Below are positions 6,175 through 13,577 of a stretch of 50,513 bases of DNA, piece after piece (within the stretch, counting starts at the first letter, position 1; each line of letters begins with the position of its first letter). Location: positions 1-50,513 of the IMG/VR virus record IMGVR_UViG_3300026089_000012. The stretch is one strand, 5' to 3'. A program made the translations under genes and the position numbers. The stretch comes from a virus. The notes below the pieces were generated by a model. It saw only the letters and a program-made list of their open reading frames with translations, searched no databases and had not been told where the DNA came from.

Positions 6175-7757
6175 CAGACGTACAGACAGCCAAGACCACG
6201 ACGGTCAAGCAGATCGCCTACGACCAGATCGTGGACGACGGCACCAACATCCGCAGCGAGCTCACCGACATCGACACGCTCGCCGAGTCCATCTGGGCAG
6301 CCGGTCTGCTCAACCCGATCACCGTCCGCAAGAACGGCGACGGCAAGTTCCACATCATCGCCGGGTTCCGACGCCACGCTGCAATCGGCCGGCTGATCAC
6401 GACCAAGCGCTGGGATGGCCCGGTCCCGGTCCTGATGCGCACCGACGAGGACGCCGACACCAGCGTGGTCGCCATGATCGTGGAGAACCTGCAGCGCGTC
6501 GATGTCAACCCAGTGGACGAAGCCTTCGGCATCCAGCGCCTGGTGGTCGAGCACTCGTTCTCGATCGCTGACGTGGCCGTCAACATCGGCCGCTCCGAGG
6601 ACGTGGTCAAGGATCGCCTGGCCATCTGCCAGCTGACCGACAAGGCACTGGAGGCCGTGCGCCAGCGCAAGATCACGCTCGAGGCCGCCGTGGCCCTGTC
6701 GAAGGCAGGCGAGAAGCTGCAGAACAAGCTGGTCGGCGGACTGGGTACAGACTCGCTCTCGTACAACAACACCGCCGACTACATCAAGCGGATGATCCGT
6801 GACGACCAGCGCCGTGCGGCCCGCAAGCTGATCGTCGATGCCCTCAAGGAACTCGACATCCCGGTGAAGCAGGGCATCGAGTACAGCATGAAGCGAGACG
6901 TCGAGCTGGAGAACGCCACGCCCGCCAAGGTCGCATCGTGGGTCGTCGCCAACGGCATCACCGCAACGGATCAGATCACCGTCAGCGACGGTACCTACGG
7001 CGACAAGGGCTACACCGTCACGAGGTGGCTGGCCCGGGCCGAGACGTCCAGCACCGCCGAGTCCAAGACCTACGTCGCCGACCGCGCCGAGGAAGTGTTC
7101 GGTGGGTGGGGCGACGAGCTCGACCCGACGATCACCGAGTGGTACGACACCTGCGCTGCCATCTCCGAGACCATCGAGAACAGCCGTGGCGAGCGCAACG
7201 CAGTGGTCAACGGGCTGCGCGCCTCGTTCATCCACGACGCTGGCAAGGCCGACGTCGCTGCCACCGCCATCCGCAGCCTGGCTCAGCAGTCGCTCTACAG
7301 CGTGCGCAACGGACTCTCCACCGAGAGCGAGCGCTCGTTCTTCCTCACTGCGCTGGGCATCACCCTGGAGCAGGTCACACCAGCGCCAGTCGAGGGCGAC
7401 CCCATCCTTCCGGCGCCCACCGAGAAGTCACTGTGGGCCTGCTACTGCGCCAACACCAAGGTCATGGTGCGGGCCGCAGCACTGACGATGTGCGGCAGGT
7501 ACGGCTCCGGCCCGATGGAGGGCCTGTTCCAGGAGACCATCGTGGACAACGGCTCGGTGCCACCGCTGCCCGAGTTCCCGCCGATGCCACAGATCCTCGC
7601 CGAGTACGTCGCCGCAGCAGGGTACGAGCCGGACCTCGACGATATGTCGGATCTCGACATGCTCATCGAGGGGTACCTCGTCGCCTACTCACAGCCCGAG
7701 GACGAGCAGACCGAGGAGTCCGAGTCGGATGACGACGCCGAACCCGACGCCGAGTAA
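6171..7757 (+). CDS. ParB-like DNA-binding protein (528 aa)
   Basis: The N-terminal ParB/Srx-type domain is recognisable: a GTNIR motif near residue 24, the box AGFRRHAA (64-71) equivalent to the GERR box, and VENLQRVDVNPVDEA (104-118) equivalent to ENIQREDLNP in ParB. A helix-turn-helix follows (SIADVAVNIGRSEDVVKDRL, 131-150). The remaining 370 residues are unrelated to ParB and end in an acidic tail. No ParA ATPase is visible. Roles could be partition of a plasmid-like prophage, transcription control or DNA processing. Start set by AGAAGGAACC. Confidence 0.82.
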   Translation: MTDVQTAKTTTVKQIAYDQIVDDGTNIRSELTDIDTLAESIWAAGLLNPITVRKNGDGKFHIIAGFRRHAAIGRLITTKRWDGPVPVLMRTDEDADTSVVAMIVENLQRVDVNPVDEAFGIQRLVVEHSFSIADVAVNIGRSEDVVKDRLAICQLTDKALEAVRQRKITLEAAVALSKAGEKLQNKLVGGLGTDSLSYNNTADYIKRMIRDDQRRAARKLIVDALKELDIPVKQGIEYSMKRDVELENATPAKVASWVVANGITATDQITVSDGTYGDKGYTVTRWLARAETSSTAESKTYVADRAEEVFGGWGDELDPTITEWYDTCAAISETIENSRGERNAVVNGLRASFIHDAGKADVAATAIRSLAQQSLYSVRNGLSTESERSFFLTALGITLEQVTPAPVEGDPILPAPTEKSLWACYCANTKVMVRAAALTMCGRYGSGPMEGLFQETIVDNGSVPPLPEFPPMPQILAEYVAAAGYEPDLDDMSDLDMLIEGYLVAYSQPEDEQTEESESDDDAEPDAE

Positions 7758-8013
7758 CCCGGCCGACCGCATGACGGTCTATCAGGTGATCCAGGCACTG
7801 AGCTATTACCCGCCCGACATGGCAGTCCTCGTCGAGGACGGCAAGGGCTGGTACAAGCACGTTTCTCAGCTACTCGGGCCGGAGCAACGAGGCGAGGTCA
7901 CACACCAGGGCGACGGCACCGTCAAGATCGAGATGCACTGGAGCGACGACGACAGCGGCTACCTCTATCCGACCGTGATGCAGGGCGACACCTACGACTG
8001 CAGGGGGATGTGA
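7729..8013 (+). CDS. Hypothetical protein (94 aa)
   Basis: ATG 7729 lies inside the end of the ParB-like gene, with GAGGAG 10 bases upstream; ATG 7771 (MTVYQV) is a shorter alternative without a clear ribosome binding site. From residue 15 the product has the pattern MTVYQVIQALSYYPPDMAVLV, a fold-like start seen in small phage proteins where a helix is followed by PPD and a strand. The C terminus is acidic. Function unknown. Confidence 0.68.
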   Translation: MTTPNPTPSNPADRMTVYQVIQALSYYPPDMAVLVEDGKGWYKHVSQLLGPEQRGEVTHQGDGTVKIEMHWSDDDSGYLYPTVMQGDTYDCRGM

Positions 8014-8255
8014 TGGCTCCGATGAGTGCCCGCGACGAGTTCCCCTATGAGGACGAGGACGAGCTGCTTCGACTCCCGATGTCGATCCGTTACGAGCGAC
8101 GCCGCGAGAAATACGACGCCATGTGCAACACGATTGACGAGCTGCGCGCCCAGGTCGCTGCGGTGAACGACGCCCTCGACCAGTACGAGAACGATCCTGG
8201 TTGTCCATCAATGGACCTCTGCTTGGTGGCTGTTGCGAAGGCGGTCGGACGATGA
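8013..8255 (+). CDS. Hypothetical coiled-coil protein (80 aa)
   Basis: ATG 8013 shares a base with the preceding TGA; the overlapping GTG 8010 is an equally possible start. The product is acidic at the N terminus (EFPYEDEDELLRL) and then has a heptad-like helix (YDAMCNTIDELRAQVAAVNDAL). Two cysteines near the C terminus (GCPSMDLC) may bind metal. Function unknown. Confidence 0.62.
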   Translation: MAPMSARDEFPYEDEDELLRLPMSIRYERRREKYDAMCNTIDELRAQVAAVNDALDQYENDPGCPSMDLCLVAVAKAVGR

Positions 8256-8605
8256 GTGACCAACCATCGCTGTTCGAACCGGCCCGTGTTCACGCCCGCA
8301 AAGGTGACCCGTACACCAGCGACCAGGCGTTGAAAGCCATCGCCAAGGACTCGACACTGATGTACTGGATCTGGACCGTGGCTTCGTCTTTCCGCCGACT
8401 CGAACAGCCGTTCAACGACACTCAACTGACACTGTGGATCGAGAACTGCACCGGCAAGCGACAGCAACGCAATGTCATCGCTCGCTCGCGCGGGATGCTC
8501 GAAGACGCGGGGATGCTGCGCCAAGTTGGCGTCGGCGTCTACGAAGGCCGGGAGCTCATGCACTACGAGATCGATCCCAGCAACCCCAAGGAGAGCCATG
8601 GGTGA
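8252..8605 (+). CDS. Putative winged-helix protein (117 aa)
   Basis: Linked by an ATGA overlap to the preceding gene. The N terminus (SLFEPARVHARKGDPYTSDQA) resembles small phage proteins that precede a winged helix. Residues 60-100 (QLTLWIENCTGKRQQRNVIARSRG, then LEDAGMLRQVG) have the look of recognition helix plus wing. DNA binding is plausible, but no family can be named with confidence. Confidence 0.65.
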   Translation: MSDQPSLFEPARVHARKGDPYTSDQALKAIAKDSTLMYWIWTVASSFRRLEQPFNDTQLTLWIENCTGKRQQRNVIARSRGMLEDAGMLRQVGVGVYEGRELMHYEIDPSNPKESHG

Positions 8606-8798
8606 TCGACCTGAGCCACTCGCCAAGGTCGTCACCTACGGCGGCGAGCTCGTACCTGGCTCGACCAGGATGCGGTACGTGCAGCACTGGCAGCTGATCT
8701 TCCGGGGCAGGTTCGTCGCCGACACCAGCACTCAATTTGACAAGGCCGTCTTCGAGGAGATGGTCGAGATCATCAACAGGAAGGAATCCAATGGCTGA
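8598..8798 (+). CDS. Hypothetical protein (66 aa)
   Basis: ATG 8598 is preceded by AAGGAGAGCC, a strong ribosome binding site, and overlaps the previous gene by 8 bases. The product has a strand-rich, basic N-terminal part (MRYVQHWQLIFRGRFVAD) and a C-terminal helix (KAVFEEMVEIIN). Function unknown. Confidence 0.65.
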   Translation: MGDRPEPLAKVVTYGGELVPGSTRMRYVQHWQLIFRGRFVADTSTQFDKAVFEEMVEIINRKESNG

Positions 8799-9018
8799 CC
8801 AGACCACCTGGACTGTCCCATTCATCACCGAGACCACCGAGCTGTGGAAGGTCAAGGCCAAGAACCGCATCGAGGCCGCCGCCCTGGCGATGCAGCGACG
8901 GTCGGCAGGCCAGACACCGGACCACGTTCACCAGACCCGCTTCGTCGTTGGTACGGTCGCCCAGGCCGTACCCGACCCCGACACGCCCGTCGCTCCCACG
9001 GAGCTCGACGAGGCATGA
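8791..9018 (+). CDS. Hypothetical protein (75 aa)
   Basis: GGAAGGAATCCA precedes ATG 8791. The product has a strand (TWTVPFITETTELWKVKAKN), an alanine-rich helix (RIEAAALAMQRRSAG) and another strand (HQTRFVVGTV), then an acidic proline tail. This strand-helix-strand layout is common in small phage proteins of unknown role. Overlaps on both sides support it as coding. Confidence 0.65.
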   Translation: MADQTTWTVPFITETTELWKVKAKNRIEAAALAMQRRSAGQTPDHVHQTRFVVGTVAQAVPDPDTPVAPTELDEA

Positions 9019-9317
9019 GTCGAGCGGGCGACGGTAGAGAGCTGGTTCCTTTCGGCGTCGCCCGCCGAGCCGGCGAAGCCCGGGCTGACGAGGATGTTCG
9101 ACAAGCCATCCTCGTCGCCCGGGCCCAGCTGCCTCACCTTCCCGAGTACGTCACGCTGGTGTCGGACTCCAACGGTCGCCACATCAACCTCCCCGAACGA
9201 GCCAGAGCTGAGGGGATGCTCGGCTGGATCGAGCAGCACTACGTCAAACACCACCCCACCCCCTTCGACTTGACTACCTCTATGACCACCCCTGAAAGGA
9301 AGTCAGATGGCTCCTAG
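9015..9317 (+). CDS. Hypothetical protein (100 aa)
   Basis: It begins with an ATGA overlap. The product is helical and charged (RRAGEARADEDVRQAILVARAQ), with a possible short-strand motif (EYVTLVSDSNGRHINL) and a histidine-rich segment (HYVKHHPTPFD). The 3' end overlaps the start of the Gp3-like gene, whose ribosome binding site (AAAGGAAG) is inside this frame. Function unknown. Confidence 0.65.
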   Translation: MSRAGDGRELVPFGVARRAGEARADEDVRQAILVARAQLPHLPEYVTLVSDSNGRHINLPERARAEGMLGWIEQHYVKHHPTPFDLTTSMTTPERKSDGS

Positions 9318-10314
9318 CCTCACCGTTACTCCGCTCTCACAGCTCGACCGCACCGCACCCGAGGCCGGTCGGATCAAGCTCGGTCACAAGACCACTGCAG
9401 CCTCTGGTAAGACCGTCCAGGCGTCGCTGCACAAGTTCCGCTTCACCAGTCCGCAGAAGAACCTCCTCGATCAGCTGGCGGCAATCTACGGGGGTCTCGT
9501 CAAGCCCTGGCACGACGACCTTGCCAATCCTCGCGACCAGTTCGAGCTGTACTCCGAGACGGACTCGATCAAGGTGCTCGTCATTCCCGGCGCGATCAGC
9601 CAGTGGTACGAACTGTGGAGCAAGGGTGGCAACGAGCGCCGCTGCGACGGCGAGGAATGCACCACCAGCCGGCGTGGTCCGAACGGACCTGAGCTCACCG
9701 TGGTCCCGTGCATCTGCAACGCCGAAGAGCAGCTGGCCTGCAAGCGCACGACCCGGATCCAGTTCGCCCTGCCGGAGATCAGCTTCGCCGGTGTGTGGCG
9801 ACTGGAGACCAAGGGCAAAGCCGCCAGCCGGGAGTTGCCCGCCATGTTCGATCTGATCAGCGCAGTGACCGTGCGAGGCCGCCTCGTCGAGGCCCGGCTG
9901 ATCATCTCCGAACGCACCGAGATGCGCAACGGCAAGCGCCAGAACTACGTCGTGCCGCAGCTGGTCATGGACAACACCCTGACCGAGCTCGGCGGCGGGG
10001 CCAGCACGCTCGCCATCGGGCCGGGAGAACCAGCCGCTCCGACCATGGAACTCGGAACCGGCCTCGAGCTCCCCGACGATGGAATCGAGGAAGCAGAGGT
10101 TCTCACACCGGAGATGGTGGACACCGAACAGCGCCTGGCAGCCGACGCCGTCAACTTCGGTTTCGACCCTCGGCACTACATCGCCTGTGTGCGGGCCCAG
10201 GTCAATGGTGACTACGAGCGGATGCGTGCGTGCAGCGACAAGGTCAGGGGTGGTACGCTCGTTCCGCTCGCCATTTCGCAAGGAAAGATCCAGTGGGAGG
10301 TGGCAGCCTCGTGA
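9307..10314 (+). CDS. Gp3-like (recombination directionality factor family) protein
   Basis: The 335-residue product matches the remembered pattern of the phiC31 Gp3-like family: YGG then W around 61-68, QWYELWSKGGNERRCDG (99-115), a cysteine cluster (C113, C118, C135, C137, C145) that may bind zinc, TTRIQFALPE, and GVWRLETKG (162-170) followed by a basic beta-rich half. In phiC31, Gp3 switches the serine integrase to excision. Members also occur in phages where their role is unclear. No integrase is visible in this window, so here the protein may serve replication or another step. AAAGGAAG marks the start. Confidence 0.75.
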   Translation: MAPSLTVTPLSQLDRTAPEAGRIKLGHKTTAASGKTVQASLHKFRFTSPQKNLLDQLAAIYGGLVKPWHDDLANPRDQFELYSETDSIKVLVIPGAISQWYELWSKGGNERRCDGEECTTSRRGPNGPELTVVPCICNAEEQLACKRTTRIQFALPEISFAGVWRLETKGKAASRELPAMFDLISAVTVRGRLVEARLIISERTEMRNGKRQNYVVPQLVMDNTLTELGGGASTLAIGPGEPAAPTMELGTGLELPDDGIEEAEVLTPEMVDTEQRLAADAVNFGFDPRHYIACVRAQVNGDYERMRACSDKVRGGTLVPLAISQGKIQWEVAAS

Positions 10315-10541
10315 GGTATCGACTGAGACAGTGGATGCTGCGTCACCATCTCTTCGTGATCTGGGATTGCACCTGTTGCCATCGCACGATCCGCACCCTC
10401 GGCGAGAGCCGCCACACCAGCACGGTCTGGTGCTGGCACAAGAAGTCGCCCTGGCGCAACTACGCACCGACCAAGATGAAGGAGCGAGGCCCCCTATGGC
10501 CAGGTACTCAATCGATGTCAACACCGCCAGCATCACAGTGA
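10311..10541 (+). CDS. Small basic, cysteine-containing protein (76 aa)
   Basis: The GTG start overlaps the preceding stop (GTGA). The product is arginine- and histidine-rich at the N terminus (RYRLRQWMLRHHLF). It carries CTCCH and, 18 residues on, WCWHKK, which could form a compact zinc site. The last 46 bases overlap the next gene in another frame, so the C-terminal third may be unimportant. Function unknown. Confidence 0.58.
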   Translation: MRYRLRQWMLRHHLFVIWDCTCCHRTIRTLGESRHTSTVWCWHKKSPWRNYAPTKMKERGPLWPGTQSMSTPPASQ

Positions 10542-10816
10542 CGATGACGCCCCGCGAGGCGTATGAACTGATCCACGGCCAGCCCTACGGCGAGGTCATC
10601 TTGAACCTCCCGGTCTGGCTACAGACATTGGAGACCCACCTGAAGGAGAACCACGAGCACTTCGGCAGGCGGTGCCCTGGCTCCGGTCAGCCCGGCGTAC
10701 CCAATGGTGCGCTGCTGCACTGCCCCGTGTGCAGCCGGTTGATCGGTGTGTGCCCACCGGTAGTGCTGCCCGAGCACGACAAACCGGCGTTCGAGACCGA
10801 ACGGCCCGTGTTGTGA
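10496..10816 (+). CDS. Small zinc-ribbon protein (106 aa)
   Basis: ATG 10496 follows AAGGAGCGAGG. The N-terminal half is strand-rich then helical (SITVTMTPREAYELI). The C-terminal half contains RCPGSG, HCPVC and GVCPP, giving four cysteines in a likely zinc-ribbon arrangement. A nucleic-acid or protein-binding adaptor role is possible. The upstream gene overlaps its first 46 bases; coupling downstream is by GTGA. Confidence 0.68.
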   Translation: MARYSIDVNTASITVTMTPREAYELIHGQPYGEVILNLPVWLQTLETHLKENHEHFGRRCPGSGQPGVPNGALLHCPVCSRLIGVCPPVVLPEHDKPAFETERPVL

Positions 10817-11028
10817 AGCAGCTGGCCCGACTCCCCGAGACCATGCCGGTCATCGGCCCGCCGGCGCCTCGCCGTCGCCCGTCCGAGCGCCAGTACAAGG
10901 GCATCTCGGTCAGGCTGACCAACGCCACGCGCGCCAAGCTGGAGGACATGGCCGCCACCACCGGCCTCAGCCTGAACCGCCTCGTCAACGAGGCCGTCGA
11001 GCGCTACCTCGTGGATACCTGGCAATGA
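10813..11028 (+). CDS. Ribbon-helix-helix DNA-binding protein (71 aa)
   Basis: After a proline/arginine-rich start, the product has the Arc/MetJ-type pattern: a strand (YKGISVRLTNATRAKLEDMA) followed by helix-turn-helix-like residues (TTGLSLNRLVNEAVERYL). Such proteins bind operators as dimers through the strand. It lies directly before the RusA-type gene with an ATGA overlap. It may regulate the early operon; its operator cannot be identified from sequence alone. Confidence 0.75.
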   Translation: MKQLARLPETMPVIGPPAPRRRPSERQYKGISVRLTNATRAKLEDMAATTGLSLNRLVNEAVERYLVDTWQ

Positions 11029-11540
11029 CCGAACAACTCAGCTTCTTCGTCTCCGGCCTTCCCGTACCGCAGGGATCGATGAAGGCCATCACCATCAAGA
11101 ACCAGAAGCACACCCAGCTGATTGCCACCAACGATGGTGCGTTGAAGGCGTGGCGCAAGCGTGTGGTCGATGTCGCCGAGCTCGCCATCGCCGCGACCGG
11201 CTGGCCGCTCGACTGTGCTCTTCCCGTCAAGGTCGCCTGCAGGTTCTTGCTGCCGATGCCGGAGTCGAGGCTCAAGGCAATCCGAACCCAGGGCATCGAC
11301 TTCGCCCGGTATCCCCCTGATCTCGACAAGCTGATGCGCGCCATCGGTGATGCACTGACCGACGCTGACGTGGTGATCGATGACTCCCGCATCGTCAGCC
11401 TCGGCCTCAGTAAGTACGAGGTGCTCGAGGACGAGCTGTGCGGTGTCGAGGTCGTCGTCGCCCCGGTCGATGACGACGACGTCGGTCGAATGCTCGCGGT
11501 GCTCCAGCGCCGCCGAACCACTCCCACTCTCAGGAGATAA
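11025..11540 (+). CDS. rusA: RusA-type Holliday junction resolvase
   Basis: The 171-residue product carries the RusA hallmarks: PVPQGS near the N terminus (14-18), then PPDLDKLMRAIGDAL (97-111) and VVIDDSRIV (116-124). These supply the conserved acidic residues D99, D101, D109 and D119/D120 that coordinate magnesium in RusA. It resolves four-way junctions arising during recombination-dependent replication or before packaging. Length exceeds E. coli RusA (about 120 aa), with an extra arginine-rich C terminus. Confidence 0.9.
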   Translation: MTEQLSFFVSGLPVPQGSMKAITIKNQKHTQLIATNDGALKAWRKRVVDVAELAIAATGWPLDCALPVKVACRFLLPMPESRLKAIRTQGIDFARYPPDLDKLMRAIGDALTDADVVIDDSRIVSLGLSKYEVLEDELCGVEVVVAPVDDDDVGRMLAVLQRRRTTPTLRR

Positions 11541-11542
11541 CC

Positions 11543-11755
11543 ATGGTAGAGACCATCGAGGTCACCGAAGTCCAGCGAGTGCTCAACGGGGCAGCGCGCC
11601 GCCGTCCACGCCACATTGCCAGCAGCTACGTCGTGTCGTTCGCACGACCGATTCACCCGGATCCGGACATCTCATGCGAGATCACACTCAGCACGGGCGC
11701 CGTGATCTACGTGGCTGACACACCGGCACAGGTCCGGCTGCTGCTCAATTCTTGA
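11543..11755 (+). CDS. Hypothetical protein (70 aa), last gene of the left rightward operon
   Basis: CAGGAGATAACC precedes ATG 11543. The product has a basic patch (GAARRRPRHIASSYVVSF) and a strand-helix C terminus (VIYVADTPAQVRLLLN). It ends in a convergent overlap of 11 bases with the leftward lysis operon, and no terminator hairpin is seen at the junction. Function unknown. Confidence 0.65.
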   Translation: MVETIEVTEVQRVLNGAARRRPRHIASSYVVSFARPIHPDPDISCEITLSTGAVIYVADTPAQVRLLLNS

Positions 11756-11837
11756 AGCGCAGCTGCAGCGCGAACATCACGGTTGCGTAGGCGCAGCACA
11801 GCGTCGCGGTGAACACCAGCAACCGGCGCAAGGTCAT
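11745..11837 (-). CDS. 30-aa membrane peptide coupled to the holin gene
   Basis: This frame starts in a perfect ATGA overlap with the holin-like gene's stop codon. It encodes a short basic N terminus (MTLRRLL), one hydrophobic segment (VFTATLCCAYATVMFALQL) and a basic end (RFKN). The overlap and single membrane span suggest a real translationally coupled peptide, perhaps a lysis accessory such as a second holin or antiholin. It is the last gene of the leftward operon and overlaps the convergent rightward gene by 11 bases. The size makes this less certain. Confidence 0.55.
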   Translation of the reverse strand: MTLRRLLVFTATLCCAYATVMFALQLRFKN

Positions 11838-12226
11838 CTCAACAGCAGCTCGCCCAACGACTTCGAGTTCACGTCGATGTGGGCGAAGATGAAGATGATC
11901 AGCGCGATGATCGCCAGCACGATCAGCACGATGTGCAGCGTGGTCTGCCCGCGATCAGCGGGCGGCGGGATGTCGACGGCGGGCCCCTTGGGCGGCAGCA
12001 ATCCCTTCAACTCATCCGGTACCGGCGTGACGCGGCGGACCTGGAAGATGATGACGGTGATGACGGCAAGGGCCCCGGTCACGAACTGCGTGACCCAATC
12101 GGGAACGCCGGCGACATCCTTGATCTGCTGAGCCACGACGGTCAGCACTGCTGCGATCGCTGTGAGCCAGGCCAGCGCCGAGGTGGCCACCACCTTGATG
12201 CGAGTCATGAGATCGGACAGGTTCAT
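11834..12226 (-). CDS. Holin-like protein with three membrane segments (130 aa)
   Basis: Three hydrophobic segments are evident at about residues 12-33, 44-63 and 97-117. A proline-rich loop lies between the second and third (KGLLPPKGPAVDIPPPAD). The gene directly follows the endolysin gene in the same operon, which is the expected place of a holin that permits endolysin release. There is no enzyme motif. Another membrane protein upstream (13107-13577) could be the holin instead, or the two may act together. Confidence 0.7.
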   Translation of the reverse strand: MNLSDLMTRIKVVATSALAWLTAIAAVLTVVAQQIKDVAGVPDWVTQFVTGALAVITVIIFQVRRVTPVPDELKGLLPPKGPAVDIPPPADRGQTTLHIVLIVLAIIALIIFIFAHIDVNSKSLGELLLR

Positions 12227-12233
12227 CGATACC

Positions 12234-13097
12234 TCACTTCACCAATGGGGCAGCGCCCCAGTCGGACTTGGCCCATGGCCGACCGTCACTGTGGACAGAG
12301 GCCGGGAGCCGGTCATTCTCGTAGAACAGGGCGACACTGACGTGCTCACCGAAGTGGTACTCCTTGGCCCCACCAGCGCGCTGGTCAGCGAGCATCTTCA
12401 TGGCCTGCGGATCGTTGCCATCGATCCAGTAGACCTTCCAGAACTTGTTCGACTCCAGGTCGGACTGTGCCGGATCGACGTAGCCGAGGAACGTGGTCGG
12501 CGGCTGCGTGTTGTCGAGGGTCATCACTGCAAGTTCCATGTCAACTCCTGGCTGAGGTGGTGGTGGCGGCGGCCCGGGGAACGTCCACGGGTGCAACGGC
12601 GCCATTGTGGCAGCCACGTACTCGCTGCGAGCGTGAGGCAGCTCGAGGGGCTGGGCGTGCCATGGCTCGTTGTTCACGTCGTGGAACTCGATGAGGCCGA
12701 ACAGGTGGCCGGAGTCGCGCAGGATGGTCAGATCACCAACCATGTCGGCAGCGACTGCACCCTGGGGGGTGGCGTCGTCCTCGTGGTACGAGCGGCCTGG
12801 CGGAGCAGCTGAGGCCACACCGGGGTTCTTCGTCCAGCGCTTGCCATCCCACAGGATCGAGCCATTCGGGTCTTCGTGGTAGCGGGACAGGAACAGCTGA
12901 GTCTGGCCGGCTGTCGAGCGCCCGCCGCCGCCGAGGCCGATGCGGCCCTCGCCGAAGATCATCAGCGCCTCGATGCGTCGAGCGAACTCCGGTGCAAACA
13001 TCTTCCAATCGGCACGGGCCTTGACCTTGCTCATCGGGACTGGAGCTCCGGGCCCACCCGTCGAGCTGTATCCGTTGGGATAGAGCACTTCGGTCAC
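12234..13097 (-). CDS. Endolysin, M15-type (VanY-like) zinc peptidase
   Basis: Residues 50-160 resemble actinophage M15-family peptidase endolysins: an IGLGGGGRSTAGQ segment, then APPGRSYHE (98-106), AADMVGD (116-122) and VNNEPWHAQP (141-150). H105, D118 and H147 are the likely zinc ligands, with E144 as catalytic base. The enzyme would cut peptide bonds in peptidoglycan. A proline-rich linker (PGPPPPPPQPG) leads to a unique C-terminal domain of about 100 residues that may bind the cell wall. The start is GTG 13097; ATG 13034, with a more distant GGAG, is an alternative. Confidence 0.82.
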   Translation of the reverse strand: MTEVLYPNGYSSTGGPGAPVPMSKVKARADWKMFAPEFARRIEALMIFGEGRIGLGGGGRSTAGQTQLFLSRYHEDPNGSILWDGKRWTKNPGVASAAPPGRSYHEDDATPQGAVAADMVGDLTILRDSGHLFGLIEFHDVNNEPWHAQPLELPHARSEYVAATMAPLHPWTFPGPPPPPPQPGVDMELAVMTLDNTQPPTTFLGYVDPAQSDLESNKFWKVYWIDGNDPQAMKMLADQRAGGAKEYHFGEHVSVALFYENDRLPASVHSDGRPWAKSDWGAAPLVK

Positions 13098-13106
13098 GGC
13101 GTCACC

Positions 13107-13577
13107 CTATTCCACGGCCGGATGTTCGTCCGTGATGTCATCTTTGGCAGGCAGGGCCGGGTCGAGAAAGATGTACCTGCCCATGGCATCGACCATGTTG
13201 GCGACGATCTTGTTGTTCGACTCGATCTCCACCGACAGGTGATCGATCCGCGAGGCGTTGCGATTGTGCTGTTCCTCGTTGAGCTCAGCAAGGTCGCGCA
13301 CTTCCTTACGTAGCCCGTCGAGCTGCGGTGTGATGACGTGACCGATCAGATGCTCGGCGCGCTTGTTCCAGTTGCGCGTGATCGGTTCGCTGACCAGCCG
13401 GGTGAACACCCACAGGAAGGTGCGTCGGATCGGCGAGCGTGGATGCCAGATGACCTTCGTCCACAGCACTCCGATCGCCGCACAGACCGCTGCGATCAGC
13501 ACGATCGCACCACCCCAGTTGTCGAGCCAGCCGGGCACAGCCTGCTGCACGTCGTCGCCGAGGAACAGAGTGATCAT
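13107..13577 (-). CDS. Membrane protein with coiled coil (156 aa), lysis-associated
   Basis: One hydrophobic segment near the N terminus (about 22-42) is followed by a basic juxtamembrane part and a long helical region with heptad character (LDGLRKEVRDLAELNEEQ, then IDHLSVEIESNNKIV), ending in an acidic tail. Many actinophage lysis cassettes include a one-span coiled-coil protein beside the endolysin. It may be a holin, antiholin or spanin-like protein. Its start overlaps the collar gene stop (TGATGA). Confidence 0.65.
   Translation of the reverse strand: MITLFLGDDVQQAVPGWLDNWGGAIVLIAAVCAAIGVLWTKVIWHPRSPIRRTFLWVFTRLVSEPITRNWNKRAEHLIGHVITPQLDGLRKEVRDLAELNEEQHNRNASRIDHLSVEIESNNKIVANMVDAMGRYIFLDPALPAKDDITDEHPAVE

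Noticed and set aside
5997-7235. 412-residue leftward frame opposite the ParB-like gene
   Set aside because: The ParB-like frame has recognisable motifs and start signal; the opposite frame has neither.
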